From contig ML986595.1 of assembly GCA_010094045.1 (NCBI GenBank), forward strand, positions 434,001 through 498,000: a stretch of 64,000 bases of DNA, read 5' to 3'. How positions within the stretch are numbered: the stretch's first letter is position 1; the number at the start of each line of letters is the position of its first letter. Origin of the DNA: Lojkania enalia. Taxonomy: Eukaryota > Ascomycota > Dothideomycetes > Pleosporales. The notes under the pieces were generated by a model. The model was not told the DNA's origin. It searched no databases and saw only the letters and a program-made list of their open reading frames with translations. Positions 21,764 through 33,191 of this stretch are shown here, in pieces. The translations under genes and the position numbers were made by a program.

Positions 21764-23651
21764 TCACTTATCATCAGTCTTTACGGCACTCTTGACACCC
21801 TCTTTGACTTGTACCGCCTCATCTCTAACCATAGCTCCAACATCGACCGCTGCCGATCTATCCCTCGCCCTGAACCCAGTCTTGTGCATGAAACCCGCAA
21901 CAGCCATACCAGTCAAGAAACCGCCGATATGGCTGGCATGATCCATAGTTGTCCTCCCCTTCAGCATGGTATAAATCTCCATAGCAACAAACGCACCCAG
22001 CAACATCTTCGGGTAGAACCCTACCTCCTGATCCTTCACAAAGGGAATCTTGATCCTATCCTTCTCTGTGAGAAGACAGTACAGTGTAGCGACGCCCCAA
22101 ATGGCTGCTGAGGCACCAACCGAATGCGCGCTGATGTTTCCAGCGCCCAAGTTAGCCCAGTAGAGAGACACAAGGGTGCCGACCGCACCCGCAGAGATGT
22201 ATGTACCGAGGAATACACCTCGGCCTACCATGTCATGGCACACAGATCCAACAAGGACCAGAAACATCATATTGCCGAGAAGGTGCTCATATTGAACGTG
22301 GGAAAACACATTTCCTACTGCTTGAAAGGCGCGAGGATAGCCGGGGACGTGCATCATGAAGCGCGTCATAAGGGGCCAGAGCGGGGATACGCGCCACAGG
22401 GCGCAGCCAACAAAGTTAAGAGCAACAAGTCCAGCAAGCGTAGCAGTGGTGGGAGAAAGGTCTGGCCATAGGCGGTACTCCGGATCCGGGGGTATGTAGT
22501 AATGTCCGAGGCCGAAGGATAGTATGCAAACGAAGAAGACGAAGACAGTCATGGGCAAGAGGCGTTGAGTCTTAAGGATTTGTTAGACGTGGCATATGAT
22601 TAAGTAGATGGCTTAGAGGGCTTACTAGGGTTGTCGAGTTGAGCATTTCCTCCTCGGACTTGAAAGGTGTCTCGGCCTTTTTCTGATAGTATTTTTGGTA
22701 CTCATCCCTCCTGTCGATATGCTCCCTGCCAAACGGATCGAGATATGTCTTCTGTCCTGGCCTCATGAGCCCGGTTCCTCCAGGCGTGCGGACCCACTCG
22801 CCGGTGGCGAGCTTTTCTTCGTCCTCCTTCTCTTTCTTTTCCCTCTCTTCGGCCTTTCGTGCCATAGCTTCCAGCCGCTCTTTCCGCTGCTCCTCGACAT
22901 GCCGCTCGATTTGCGACGGACCGACGTACAGCATTCCTATCCGCTGCTCTTCGTGCTCCTGCTCCTCTTCCATCTTCCTCTGTTGCGCTTGAAACACTCG
23001 CGCCGGATCATTGTATTTGGAGTCAGCATTTTCAGGGTCCGTCAACCACAGCTCGTAGGAGATGCGATTGGCTTCCTTCTCGGCCCATTCCTCGGCCGCG
23101 CGCGCTTCGTCGATGGGAAATGCTTTGCGAAGCCACTCCAGGCCTTTCATTGCAAGGGCACTGCTGACATGGCGATATCTGTGCCCAAGATTTGCAACGC
23201 CATAGTCGGCGAGCGATCCGGAAACACGGCGGTGATGTAGAATGCGCAGAACATGGTTGCCGTCCTGCATTGACACGGTCTTGCCGAAAATGGATTTTAT
23301 CGTCGCCGCGTCTACGTCCCCAGTGGGAAGAAGACCAATTTTGACCACTCGCGTCTGCTGGTGCTTGCCTTTTGGTGGAGGTGGTGCGGATGCGGCGGGC
23401 TTAGACACGCTTGCGGAGGCTCGCAGGGACGACGAAAATGGCCGGCATTGGCCAGCTGCGAGCGGAGGCGGACGAGATTGGAGGGCCGCAAGAATGGTGG
23501 ACGGCCCGCTGGAGGGTGGAAACGACTGCTGAGCGCAGAATCGTCGCGCAAACGCGAGCGTGACGGCGTTCCATTGTTGCGTGATGGGGACGGAGGTCCG
23601 GAGAGCAGCGCATGAGGGCCGCAAAAAGGCGGCAGGAAGCGCACTGCTCAT
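21764..23651 (-). CDS. Rhomboid-family membrane protein with long mitochondrial N-terminal region
   Basis: Two exons, 23651-22626 and 22570-21764; intron 22625-22571 (GTAAGC...CTTAAG with TCTAAC branch). The join gives 611 codons, 610 residues. The C-terminal 265 residues are a rhomboid: HLLGNMMF (His438, Asn442), HSVGASAAIWG with catalytic Ser near 496, and DHASHIGGFLTG with His near 556, so it looks catalytically competent. The N-terminus has an Arg/Ser-rich presequence, then about 200 residues with a charged coiled coil (KEREKKEKEDEEK-like). This long soluble part has no domain I recognise. The arrangement suggests an inner-membrane protease with a matrix or intermembrane arm; it is distinct from the short Pcp1 layout. 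Confidence 0.87.
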
Positions 23652-24027
23652 GGCTGCTGGTACAGCGAGCGCGCTGGGCAGGATACACCAGAAGCAAGGC
23701 TATATACACATGCAGCGCATAGCAACGCCAAATGCAAATAGAACATGGAGGTTGAGAAGGCGGCTGCTGTCGTATGCAAAAAGTTCGGCGTCGGTGCATC
23801 TAGGCGCACGGACCAAACCAGCCCTACCTACTAGACTACGGCCTACCTAGGCAGACTAATGAGCACGACCAGGAAGTAAGCATTAAGTATGTCCAGACCC
23901 TCACTACAGCGCGCTCCCCTTACATGCTGCCACCGGGCTGCTATACGAGCACCTCGTCTTTACTTCGTCGCTGGCAAACATCGCCCAGCGCCCTCTATCT
24001 TCGTGTCTTGCACTCGGGTTGCCCCGC
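23652..24027. promoter_or_regulatory. Divergent promoter, rhomboid and Tma17-like gene
   Basis: 376 bp between divergent starts. It contains taggcctacctaggc-type inverted sequence near 23830-23850 (ctacggcctacctaggcag). No gene seen. Confidence 0.4.
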
Positions 24028-24453
24028 ATGTCCGCCGAATCCCTCCCCATCACCCCCGCGCGCTTTGCCGCCGCCCTGGAATCCCTTCCCATCTCCTCCC
24101 TACACGCCAAAGCCGCCGAGCTCCAGAACTCAATAGTCCATCTCGAGAAGTCGAACAGGGAGCTCGAAGAATGGGCACGACAAGGCGATAAAGACTGCTA
24201 CGAGGCACTCATGGAGAACAAGCAAGTCATCAGGCGCATGGAGGAGCGGATCGAGCTTGTCAAGAAGGAAGTCACCGAAGTGAGGGGATTACCGTGGGCG
24301 CCACCGGAGCAGAACAAAGGCAATGAGGCGGGGACAAACGGAATGGCGCCTGTTGAGCGGAACGGGGATGCTCAGAGGAATGCGGCGAATGGACAGGACC
24401 AGGAGCAGAGGAACGGTCCAGCTAACACGGAAGAAAACGGAGTTTTTCTCTGA
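24028..24453 (+). CDS. Small coiled-coil protein, Tma17-like
   Basis: Single exon, 141 residues from the ATG at 24028 (MSAESLPITPARF). The first 90 residues resemble fungal Tma17/Adc17-like proteins: LPISSLHAKAAELQNSIVHL, then LEEWARQGDKDCYEALMENK and a helix with RRMEERIELVKKEV. Yeast Tma17 is a stress-induced chaperone for assembly of the proteasome base. The C-terminal 50 residues are Asn/Gln/Gly-rich and disordered. It is divergent from the rhomboid gene. The identification is by pattern and length; other short coiled-coil proteins could look alike. Confidence 0.65.
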   Translation: MSAESLPITPARFAAALESLPISSLHAKAAELQNSIVHLEKSNRELEEWARQGDKDCYEALMENKQVIRRMEERIELVKKEVTEVRGLPWAPPEQNKGNEAGTNGMAPVERNGDAQRNAANGQDQEQRNGPANTEENGVFL

Positions 24454-25251
24454 AGCAAGCTTTGAATGTGCTGGTTTCGACCGCAGGGTTTGAAGCGGCG
24501 ATATTCTTCGTCGGCCGGTCTCAACAGCGTGGAACAGGTTAAGTCATGCTAGGCCTATGAACGGGTGTCGTTGCCTTGAAAGAGAGCCTCGTGTCTGACC
24601 GTGGAACAGGATAAATCAGCTAGGGCACGAAGCATCAAAGATTGAGTTCACAAGCTCAGCTTTCTCTTCCACCCAATAGAGACGCCTTAAGATCGAAATG
24701 TCTGGGTCCTGTTCTTGGCTATAACAGTTGGCACTGAAAGCACAAATACAAATGAGATGCTATCTTGACCTCAGAAAATATTAGCCTTATTTGAAATTGT
24801 TTTTAAAAAAAAAAAAGACTTGCGTAGAAGCCCACGGCTCGCTCCGGGGATAACACCAACATAACTCAGGCCTAACAACCTTTACCGAAGCACTGGTACT
24901 TTATAAACTAGGTTTTAACATAATTGAACTGTAGACCGTCTCCCAAGACAATACGGATATGATTTATCCGTCCAATTCTCCATAATGATACTGTTACACA
25001 CACATGCCACTCCTGGTCATAGTTGAAAGACGGGTTATTTCCAAAGGATGCTTGTTAGATGTACAACAATTTAGTATGGTATATCTTTATTCCCCAAAAA
25101 GTGCAGAAACAATACACAAGTATTCAATCCAGGCCTAGTGAATGAAAATGGCAATCCCTTTCCAAGCCGGAACGCCGGTGCTTAATACACGAGATGCATC
25201 CCCCGCAATCTTTTCATGTGCCCACTAAGCCTTTACATAGCCGCCCTTCCC
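24454..25251. other. Convergent 3' region, no gene
   Basis: About 800 bp between two stop codons, AT-rich in its right half, with an A run at about 24804-24815. It includes the 3' regions of both neighbours. No convincing frame. Confidence 0.5.
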
Positions 25252-26836
25252 CTATTCGTAGGCACTCAGGTCCAGCGGCACGCTACTTCCCCTCCCTGCC
25301 CTATACCTTTTTGGGCCGCCTGTAAAATCCCTTGGCTTGGGAAACTGGCTCTCGTCTTGGAATCTCCACCTCAAATCATGAATCGGGACAACTTTCCCTT
25401 TATGCCCCGCATGACTACTGATTCCCGCTCCTGAACTGGTCGGACTTTTGATCCCCGAACCGCCATTCATCAGTGTATATGAGCTTGGGTCCAGCATGGA
25501 ACGGACTGGTGTTTGGGCTGTTGGTCGACTCGGCGGTGAAATTGGTGGAGGAGGCGGTGCTGGCGCGCTGGGGGCTGATGGAGGTGATAGCGCAGGCGGG
25601 GGGGGTGGAGGCGCAGCTGGAGATGAGCGTCCAAATGCGTTACGGGCGGCTTGTTCGGCCAGAGATGCTGGGGGGAGGTTGACTAAGGATTTGGGAGCCG
25701 GAGGAGCTGGCGCTGCTGGAGGACGCGGCGGGGTATTGCTGTAGCGGTAGGGGTCATATTCATCACCATCATCTTGGGTTTGAGCTTTTGATGGGGGTGC
25801 TGGAGGAGGCGGTGGTGTCGAGCGGGCTGGTGGCGGTCGGGGAGCAGAAACTGGGGGCGGGGGAGGGGGGGCTGACGGTATAGATGACGGCGGAGGCGGG
25901 GGTGGGGCAGAAGGAGTATGTGTCGGCGGTGGAGGCGGAGGAGCTGAGCCAGGTACGGGAGGAGGCCGAGCAGGAGATGCAGGCGGAGGTGCAAATCCAG
26001 AGGGCTTTCGAGATGTAGGCGGGGGAATAGGCGGCTTCTTGCCAATTGGAGGCGGGGGTTTCGGTTTAGATCCAATGTCGGGCATTGAATGTGTTGAGAC
26101 CATGGAGGATGGTCTAAGGTTGTTTCTCAGTGCGGACACGGCGGGGTTCAGTGATGCTACTGGCGGCCGTCCTCCAGGGATGGGCGGCGCTGCTCCTGGC
26201 GGGTTGGGAGCTGTTCCGCGAGGCAGTTTGGGCGCGGAGCTTCGCGAGGTCTCTGGATCTGACAAGTACGGCGAGTTGCTGTCGGCCCCCGTGTTTACTC
26301 CTCCTGCCTTTCGCAGCTTAGGTATTCCGCCAGCAAACAAGCCACCCAGTTGCGGGGCCCCACTCGACATTGCTGTGCTATCTCTCGAGCCGTCTCGCCC
26401 GGTGTCACTATTACTACGTGCGCGATTGCCAGGCACGGGCGGTGCAAGTCCTGAGGGGGGTGCTAGTGCCTTTGCCATGCCTGGTACTGGCGGAGCTCCT
26501 GCCATAGGCGGTCCACTGGGCCCGTCAGACACCTTGCTAAGCTGGGGTGCGGATCGGTCGTTGACTTGTGTGACTTTCTTTAGCCTTGTGCCCTTATTGA
26601 TATCTGAGAGAAGCGCGCCCTACAACTAGTTAGCTTGGCCGTGCTCGACGACGAAGCTTCGAGCCACTACGGGACTCGGGCAGCGGCATGGAACAGCAGG
26701 CACGTACTCGTCCCGCACCAGACGGTGGCTTCGATCCGGGAGCCTTGATGCCAGGCATTGGAGGCGGCGGCGGAGGGCCTCCAGCGCCTCGTCCCATGGG
26801 AGGAGGCATGGGGGGGGGAGGGGGTGGAGCGGGCAT
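25252..26836 (-). CDS. VRP1: Verprolin / WASP-interacting protein (WIP)
   Basis: Two exons, 26836-26708 and 26619-25252; intron 26707-26620 (GTACGT...TTGTAG). The join gives 499 codons, 498 residues. The layout is that of verprolin: a polyproline start (MPAPPPPPPMPPPMG), a WH2 actin-binding motif created at the splice junction (GALLSDINKGTRLKKV, residues 44-59), long stretches of PPPP repeats that bind profilin and SH3 domains, and a C-terminal WASP-binding segment (LRWFQ-like LRWRFQDESQFPKPRDF). It promotes Arp2/3-driven actin assembly at endocytic patches. Proline content makes opposite-strand frames look open; these are shadows. It is divergent from the next gene with a short shared promoter. 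Confidence 0.92.
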
Positions 26837-27151
26837 GATGTCGTGTGAGGGCCGGCTTAAGCACAATAGTGGATTCGTATCTTTTCTCAGAGAAAGAAAG
26901 TAGTATCTCTCTATTTAGATAGTGCGGCTGCCTGGAGGGCGTCGTGTCACTGCGTGCGCCTGTCGTGGAGTATGGAGCGACTTTGCGCTTCGGTCAGAGC
27001 CGCCATGCCGTCGTCGCTTGGCAGCAGTAGGCAGCACCGCCACTGCCTACAAGCTTCAGCCACACACCCGTGGGCCGTGGCACCCACATGGTTTCGTCCC
27101 GAAACCTCACCACCATCACCTCCAAGACCACCACCGACGGCATTCCCCGCC
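26837..27151. promoter_or_regulatory. Divergent promoter, verprolin and mitochondrial protein
   Basis: 315 bp between the chosen starts. An alternative ATG for the right-hand gene at 27005 would shorten the gap to 168 bp. No special motif noted. Confidence 0.35.
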
Positions 27152-28453
27152 ATGAAACCCAGCACGCTGTATGTCCGTGCAGTGCGGTCGCGGCCCATGT
27201 GCCAGTCGTGCGAACACATGCTGCAGCGACCCCCCGCCCACCGCTCCCTCATCATCGCCGCTCCTTCGACGAGGACGTCCCCCCGCGTACCCTCAATGCG
27301 TCGCCAGCCCGCGACATTGCATTCTCTGCCCCCTACTCTGCCCACGCGGCACATTGCGACGACCCGGAGAGCGCAGCGCCATGCACCTGAAATAGACGTA
27401 TCGCCAGCGCACGTCGACGAGCTGAACGCGCAATTGAAGGAAGCCGAGGAGCACATGCACGCTGTCTTTTCCTCATCCAAAGTCGAGCCAGAGGAGACTA
27501 TCTTGCAGATTCTCGACGAGCTTGAACAGATTGGAAGGGCTACAATCGGCCTCCGTTCCGGGCGGAAGCCCGCAACATTCAGTGTCCACCAGAGCTCAGC
27601 TAGCGCAATACTATCTATAGCCAGCGATGGACCCGCGAGCAAGAACAAGTCGCCTGAAAAGACGCCCATGTCCAAGCATCTTCCCACGCCCGCCTACCTC
27701 TCCCGCCTCGCCGAAGATCTCCTGAAGCATAAACAGGTTTTTATCTCGCCTGCGATCCTTTCCAAATACGTTAGCCTGCAATGGCTTCTGGAGCGTCCCC
27801 ATTCCATACCCGAGATCTTTCATCTTTATGCAAACAAACCGGTTCCGGAGCTCGGATCATCACCGCCAAAATACTTGAAGCCAAATCCCAAAGGCGCAAA
27901 GCAGGCCATACCGAAGGATGTCGCTGAGAAGGCTCTATCAGCAGCAATTGATGCCAAAAGCATGCCACTAGCAATCGAAGTGCTACAAACGACATACTGC
28001 GCCCCAGCCTGGCGTCGCCGTAAATTACTCACAAAAGTAGGCCCCCCTAGCATGGTTGCTGCAATCCTCCCATTTGGAATATATGCTCTTGCCCAAGAGG
28101 CTAGTCTATATTCTGGCTACCTCGATCCCTGGCTGTTCAAGATGTACACATTTGCCGGAATTTCCACATACATCTTGTGCACGGGAACGTTGGGTTATAC
28201 GGCCTTGACAACCCACAATGATCACCACGATCGAGTTGTATGGATACCTGGCACTCGCTTGTTTGAACGGTGGATGAGAGAAGAAGAGCGGGCTGCATTG
28301 GATAGGATAGCGTGTGCCTGGGGTTTCAAAGAGGACTGGAAGCGGGGCGATGAGGAAGGCGAAGATTGGGAAGGTCTGAGAGAGTGGTGCTTTATGAAGG
28401 GAATGTGGCTCGATAAGCCAGACTTGATGCCGGGCATGAATACAAGGAGATGA
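27152..28453 (+). CDS. Predicted mitochondrial membrane protein, conserved fungal type
   Basis: Single exon, 433 residues from 27152 (MKPSTLYVRAVRSRPM), an Arg-rich start followed by many Arg/Ser/Pro residues, fitting a mitochondrial presequence. A short coiled coil (VDELNAQLKEAEEHMHAVF) follows. The middle is a helical segment (LSRLAEDLLKHKQVFISPA). Two hydrophobic segments near the C-terminus (VAAILPFGIYALAQEASL and FAGISTYILCTGTLGYTAL) are likely membrane helices. It ends with a conserved-looking tail, GMWLDKPDLMPGMN. I do not recognise a named family. An in-frame ATG at 27005 would add 49 residues. Confidence 0.75.
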   Translation: MKPSTLYVRAVRSRPMCQSCEHMLQRPPAHRSLIIAAPSTRTSPRVPSMRRQPATLHSLPPTLPTRHIATTRRAQRHAPEIDVSPAHVDELNAQLKEAEEHMHAVFSSSKVEPEETILQILDELEQIGRATIGLRSGRKPATFSVHQSSASAILSIASDGPASKNKSPEKTPMSKHLPTPAYLSRLAEDLLKHKQVFISPAILSKYVSLQWLLERPHSIPEIFHLYANKPVPELGSSPPKYLKPNPKGAKQAIPKDVAEKALSAAIDAKSMPLAIEVLQTTYCAPAWRRRKLLTKVGPPSMVAAILPFGIYALAQEASLYSGYLDPWLFKMYTFAGISTYILCTGTLGYTALTTHNDHHDRVVWIPGTRLFERWMREEERAALDRIACAWGFKEDWKRGDEEGEDWEGLREWCFMKGMWLDKPDLMPGMNTRR

Positions 28454-31400
28454 AGCAGAAATCTAGAGAGGAGATTCTTCAATAGCTACTTGCTCGTTTA
28501 TATTTGCCACGTAAGGCATGTAAAATATAGCTCTCTTGCAAACTCTTAAATAGAGTTTTCTTTTACATATACGAGCAAATGATAGAGATAATGAGCGCTG
28601 CTTTGACTACAGCCAAAGCAACTAAGTCCAGATATAGAATGACGCCTCACGCTGCTACTATACTAGAAAACAGTCGCAAATACGGCCACTATATTTAATT
28701 TACGGACTACCAACAATGCCTTGCCACCCCTTATTATTGAGGAGGTCGGGAATATACCCAAAGCTGTTACTCATTGCTTTACAGCACATGTAGATTATTT
28801 ATACTGTTAATTACAGGTTTATGCCTAAACTACAATCCTCCTTCTACACTGTACCTCTCTATCTAGGAATATCTTTCCTGTAAGATATGTCCAATCACTC
28901 CAACCTCAGGTCCTTCCAACTTAACAATACAACCTAGCCACTTGTTACAAAAATACCACGGTTTATCTGCGCATACTATATTGCATCCACTCTTTCTGTA
29001 AGGTATTAGGATACATGGGGAAGAGAACTGCGTTGATTGCTATCTGTTGACAATCAAGGAGCTATATCCTGCCTGATCTCCTGTTCTACTATATCGAGGC
29101 TCATCCTCGATTGGTATCCTGCTACACAGAATGTTGCAACTAGCTTATCATGCCGAGTGTTGGAGAGCGTTTTTGAAATGCCTTGCGGAATTTCGATGAA
29201 ATCCGTTATTTGTAGATATCGCAGAAGGCCTGTATGCCAAGATGGGCTGAACCATAAATTGACGTTACAAATTATCTAGCATCTATTAGTGGTCATACCA
29301 ACTAAGCGGAATATATGGTTATCTCGTATGAAACCCAGACTAAAACTTGGTAATTCAGCAATTATTTCTATCTAGTAAAAGGCTTAACAGATACAAGACG
29401 TTGGGATCTTGGAGCGCATGAAAGGCCCACAACAGCCCAATATCAGAACCGCAATAACTTAATCAACAACTTGCTCGTGGAATCCGTCGTCATCTGAGCT
29501 GCAGAAGCTACTTAAAATCTGCTGCGGCGCAGACAAATGATGAGCTTCCACGCTATCACATCGCCGTTTGTTTGAGGAAGACATTGTGACCAAATGAATC
29601 AATCAACCATATCTTAGTCTAGAAGGGTCTAGAAGCCTTCATGATTCACTAATGGCGTGGATCTTGGCAAACAACAGCACAGTCTTATCCTTGTTAGCTT
29701 GGAATCATTATATGCTCGATTGATTCATGCATATACTCGCAACGCATCCAGCATCATTCGGGCTCCTCGCGCAAGAATTGATAATACAGAACTTTCTTGA
29801 AAATCAGCCGTCATCACTATAAAATGGGGATGTTGGCGAACAATCGCGCTTTTGGAATTTTGGATCACGTTTTCCTAGCCCAAAGGGAGCAGTGGCACGG
29901 GCGATAATGTCGTTGAATGCTACAACATCTACAGGATCTACTAATCGAGTACAAAATAATCAGTAGGTTCAAAACTTGTGGATAGACATATCCCACATTA
30001 TCGATAGGCAGAGCAGGAGCTGCAATGGTGGTGATGAGGGAAATCACCGCATGGGTGAATTTCATATTGATGTGATTGACGTAAAGATTTACAACTGGCA
30101 GTTCGAAGGTACTTCACGTAATTTGAAGTTTTTGCTACTAATGATCTTATTTGACATCTGGGCAGAAAGACTATATAGTATCTAGAGCCATCTTCCCTGA
30201 GTAGAAATTAAAAGGCTCGTTCTTCGGTTCAGCATGCTAACTGTGAAGCTGACCGCTTTCATTGATCAGTTCATTTACACGTATTTAAGCTTGATTACCG
30301 GGATTCCGCGTTCTTAAGATATACCGCAGGACTGGGTGAGGGGATAGAAGCTTGGTTATGTATATTCATCTTATCAGGTAGTCAATGGAACGACTACGCC
30401 AGCCAAAGACTAATAGACGCTTACTAGTCATGATTATCCTATTTGCCGAAGTACCAAGACGTATTCACCAAGTAAATGTCGCTTCGAGCAGTCAATATTA
30501 TAGGAGGATAGTTTTTGGAACGGAAAGGGGTCTAGCGAACATGTCTAGAATTGTAGCCTACTCCTTGCTACTTCATGTCCGATCGAAATGTTTAGAAAAA
30601 CTTGTTCATAATTGACCCAGTTAAATGCTAGTTCAAAAGAAATTTGATGCCTTCAAGTATCTTAAGATTGTAATACAGCATTGGTCTATGACTGTACAAT
30701 ATCTATTCACCGTAGGATTCCACTTCTATTTCGGTTAGGCTTATTAGATTTAGTAAGTAGCTAAGTAGGCTATCTCACACCTAAGTAGATATAGGGTTAA
30801 TACTCGTCTATGGGCTCAAATCATTCCTCTCCAAGTATATTCCATACTACGATACGGCCGGTGCAGCTCAGTTGGCTAGTAAGCAATAATTCGTATCATA
30901 AAGACTAACTAATAAGCTAGTCCACTGCACACCCTAGCTAGTCATCCACAGCTGCCAGAATCGCAATGATGCTGACGTGAGTAACCGTCTTAGCCTCGTA
31001 AAGTCCAACCAACTATCCAAAACCCTGAATGCTGATGTCTCAGCAAGTGCTAGAATTTCCGAGAGTTTTTCAGTGTGTAAGATTTACGCTATGCGTATAC
31101 ACTGGCTAGTCTATCCTACTTAAGGTATTTTTCAACTTACTCATGCTTCGGATCGAGAAATTTACTTTTTAGGACACTTCAATTTAGGGTATTATATTTT
31201 TGAGGTAAATCTACTCATCTAATTAGATATTCTCGGATCGAGTTTCTCGATACAAACCGTAGAAGCAAGAGCAAAAGCCTTCGCTAATAAGTATATCTCG
31301 ACTCAAACTTATAACAGGCTTTTATACTCATACAGTGCAAGGTTAAACGCTGATGAAATATTATAACGTTCTATCTAATTTATGGATAGTATTCGTACTT

Positions 31401-33191
31401 AAATACTTGAACAAAATGTAAATTATGGTGATCTTTGCCTCGAGTTTGCATCTTATTATGTTCGACCAGGTGACAGAAAGAAATAACGAAACATTGGTGA
31501 CTAGCCTTTAAAACGGCACCTCCTGGCGCTAAAATTAGGATTATCGGTCAAGATAAAGGATGTATGATTAAGCGAGTCTGGCTGTTTCCGGAATGAGTTT
31601 TGGCGTCAAATATCACAGCTTTTTCTTCACACGGATTCAAATAAGAACGACATGATGAAGCTCCTTTCTTTGCCCAACTAGGTGATTTCTGTCTCTTAGA
31701 ATAGAAACTTGATTCCGTTCAAGCTTTCAGTGGCAACTGGTGCCATGAATCTTTTTGAAACTGCGGAAATGGCGATTGGCATATCACAATATAATCTAGT
31801 CAAATGTAGATTATAATATACTAGGGAAACTTGCCGCAGTGACTAAATATGGTCTAGTTAGTCGGTTTTTATTGTGGAGAGGTGGAATACTGATTAAACT
31901 TGAGGCCCATACTGGTTCCTATATTCTCTCTGATCGTATGATACGATGTTTCTTTCGCGTAAGACAAACTTGTGGAAGATTGGGCTTAAATGCATCTAAT
32001 CTTGACGTTAAGTGGCATTAATTTTTTATTTTTAGTTTTGCAGATTGCTCGTGAATCCCTAAGTATTATCGTTGGATTCTTTGAAGCCAGTTCACTTCTT
32101 GCCTTGATATGGTTTGGTAGACCGTGCATCTTATGACTTGATATTTGAGAACGAGCTTACATGAGGTCCCTTGCTCTTGCTATAAGGGGAAATGGTCGCA
32201 CCACAGAGCTTAGTAGAGGATTAATATGTCCCCTCGGTAAGTCTCAGAATGTGGCGAAGTCGGATAGAGTCGTTCGCAGATTTATATTGGCATGTCCACT
32301 TGACAGTTTGTTCACTACTAATGCGTATAAGGACTTTGTGAGAAACTCTATGAAAAGTACATATATCAGCTCTGTAATAAGAATGAAGCAAGAGTATCGT
32401 TAGTGCTGGTATAGCGTCGAAATAGAGAGCCGATATGGAGCAGTCAGTATACTCCATTTGATATATATTTAGTTTAACTAAAATAGTTTCTACTGCCAAT
32501 GAATGCGATGAAACATAGCATTGAAATTCTGTAACATGCACATAAAGTTCAATTTATTCTAGCTAGTCTTTCACTAGCTTTCTACGGAATATTTTGAGTG
32601 TAATTGACTAGCCAAACTACGGACTGTAAAAGTCTTGCTATGCCCACGGAGGGTATACCGTCATTTTCGCAGGCTCGATGTCTAAATGGAGATTCTTATC
32701 CTAATTTTAAGGCTCTGTGCGGGTCGCATTCCCGTGGGGCTGAAGGAATGGCTGGAGAGGATACGACAACATATGTTGCACTGAAGAGCACGTGATTCAG
32801 ATTTTAATGTATGGGAAGTTATGACAAGAATTGGGAATCATTGGTCTGGGAAGTGATGTGGTGTGATGGTATGTTATTGGCGTCACCAAGAAACAGCCAA
32901 ACTGAAGAGTGGTGTCTTTTGAACTGGAAAAGAGCTAATCTTAAAATTTAGCATTTTCCGATTAATAGATTTGGATGAAGTAGGCTATGAGGGAACATGT
33001 GTTCCTTTTGTAGAAATTACCAAGCTCATACAGGCTCTGATGTCAATATCGCATAGCCTTCCCATGGAGCATGCCTCCTGCGAAAACTGTTAAGCTAAGC
33101 ACGGTGATAGCAACAAGTTTGCGCGGAGAATTTCAGAATCCATACTTATCTCAGTGAGACGGATACTATAAAATAGAAACCCCAGTCTGTT
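28454..33191. other. Gene-poor AT-rich accessory DNA
   Basis: About 4.7 kb with no intact gene. Stops are frequent in all frames and the base composition is visibly richer in A and T than the block to the left, as expected of repeat-induced point mutation or long decay. Scattered weak words may be relics, such as VDNQGAISCL near 29040-29070, reminiscent of RNase H of retroelements but too short to call. The only item I can describe is the broken small secreted gene at 29804-30065. Confidence 0.6.
29804..30065 (-). pseudogene. Broken small secreted-protein gene with dibasic sites
   Basis: The minus frame starts at 30065 with a signal-peptide-like sequence, MKFTHAVISLITTIAAPALP. About 100 nt later a different frame reads DVVAFNDIIARATAPFGLGK followed by R, then a second KR and a short tail ending at the TGA at 29804. 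The two parts look like exons of one small secreted protein. Every visible donor in the first part is phase 0, while every acceptor that enters the second frame needs phase 1, so no normal intron joins them. It is either a pseudogene with an indel or two chance pieces. The two Lys-Arg sites would be Kex2 sites if the product were made. Confidence 0.4.

Noticed and set aside
25448..25744. Gly-rich plus-strand frames opposite verprolin
   Set aside because: They are complements of proline codons in VRP1; composition explains them.
29037..29279. RNase H-like word VDNQGAISCL suggesting a retroelement
   Set aside because: Only about 10 residues fit; no reverse transcriptase, integrase or LTR was visible around it.
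30850..30935. tRNA-like D-arm sequence (gcagctcagttggctag)
   Set aside because: No anticodon arm with matching stem and no T-loop (GGTTC) follows at the right distance, and no acceptor stem closes it.
28454..33191. Search for transposon terminal repeats and CRISPR-like arrays
   Set aside because: No paired terminal repeats or regular spacer arrays seen by eye; CRISPR is not expected in a fungal nuclear genome.
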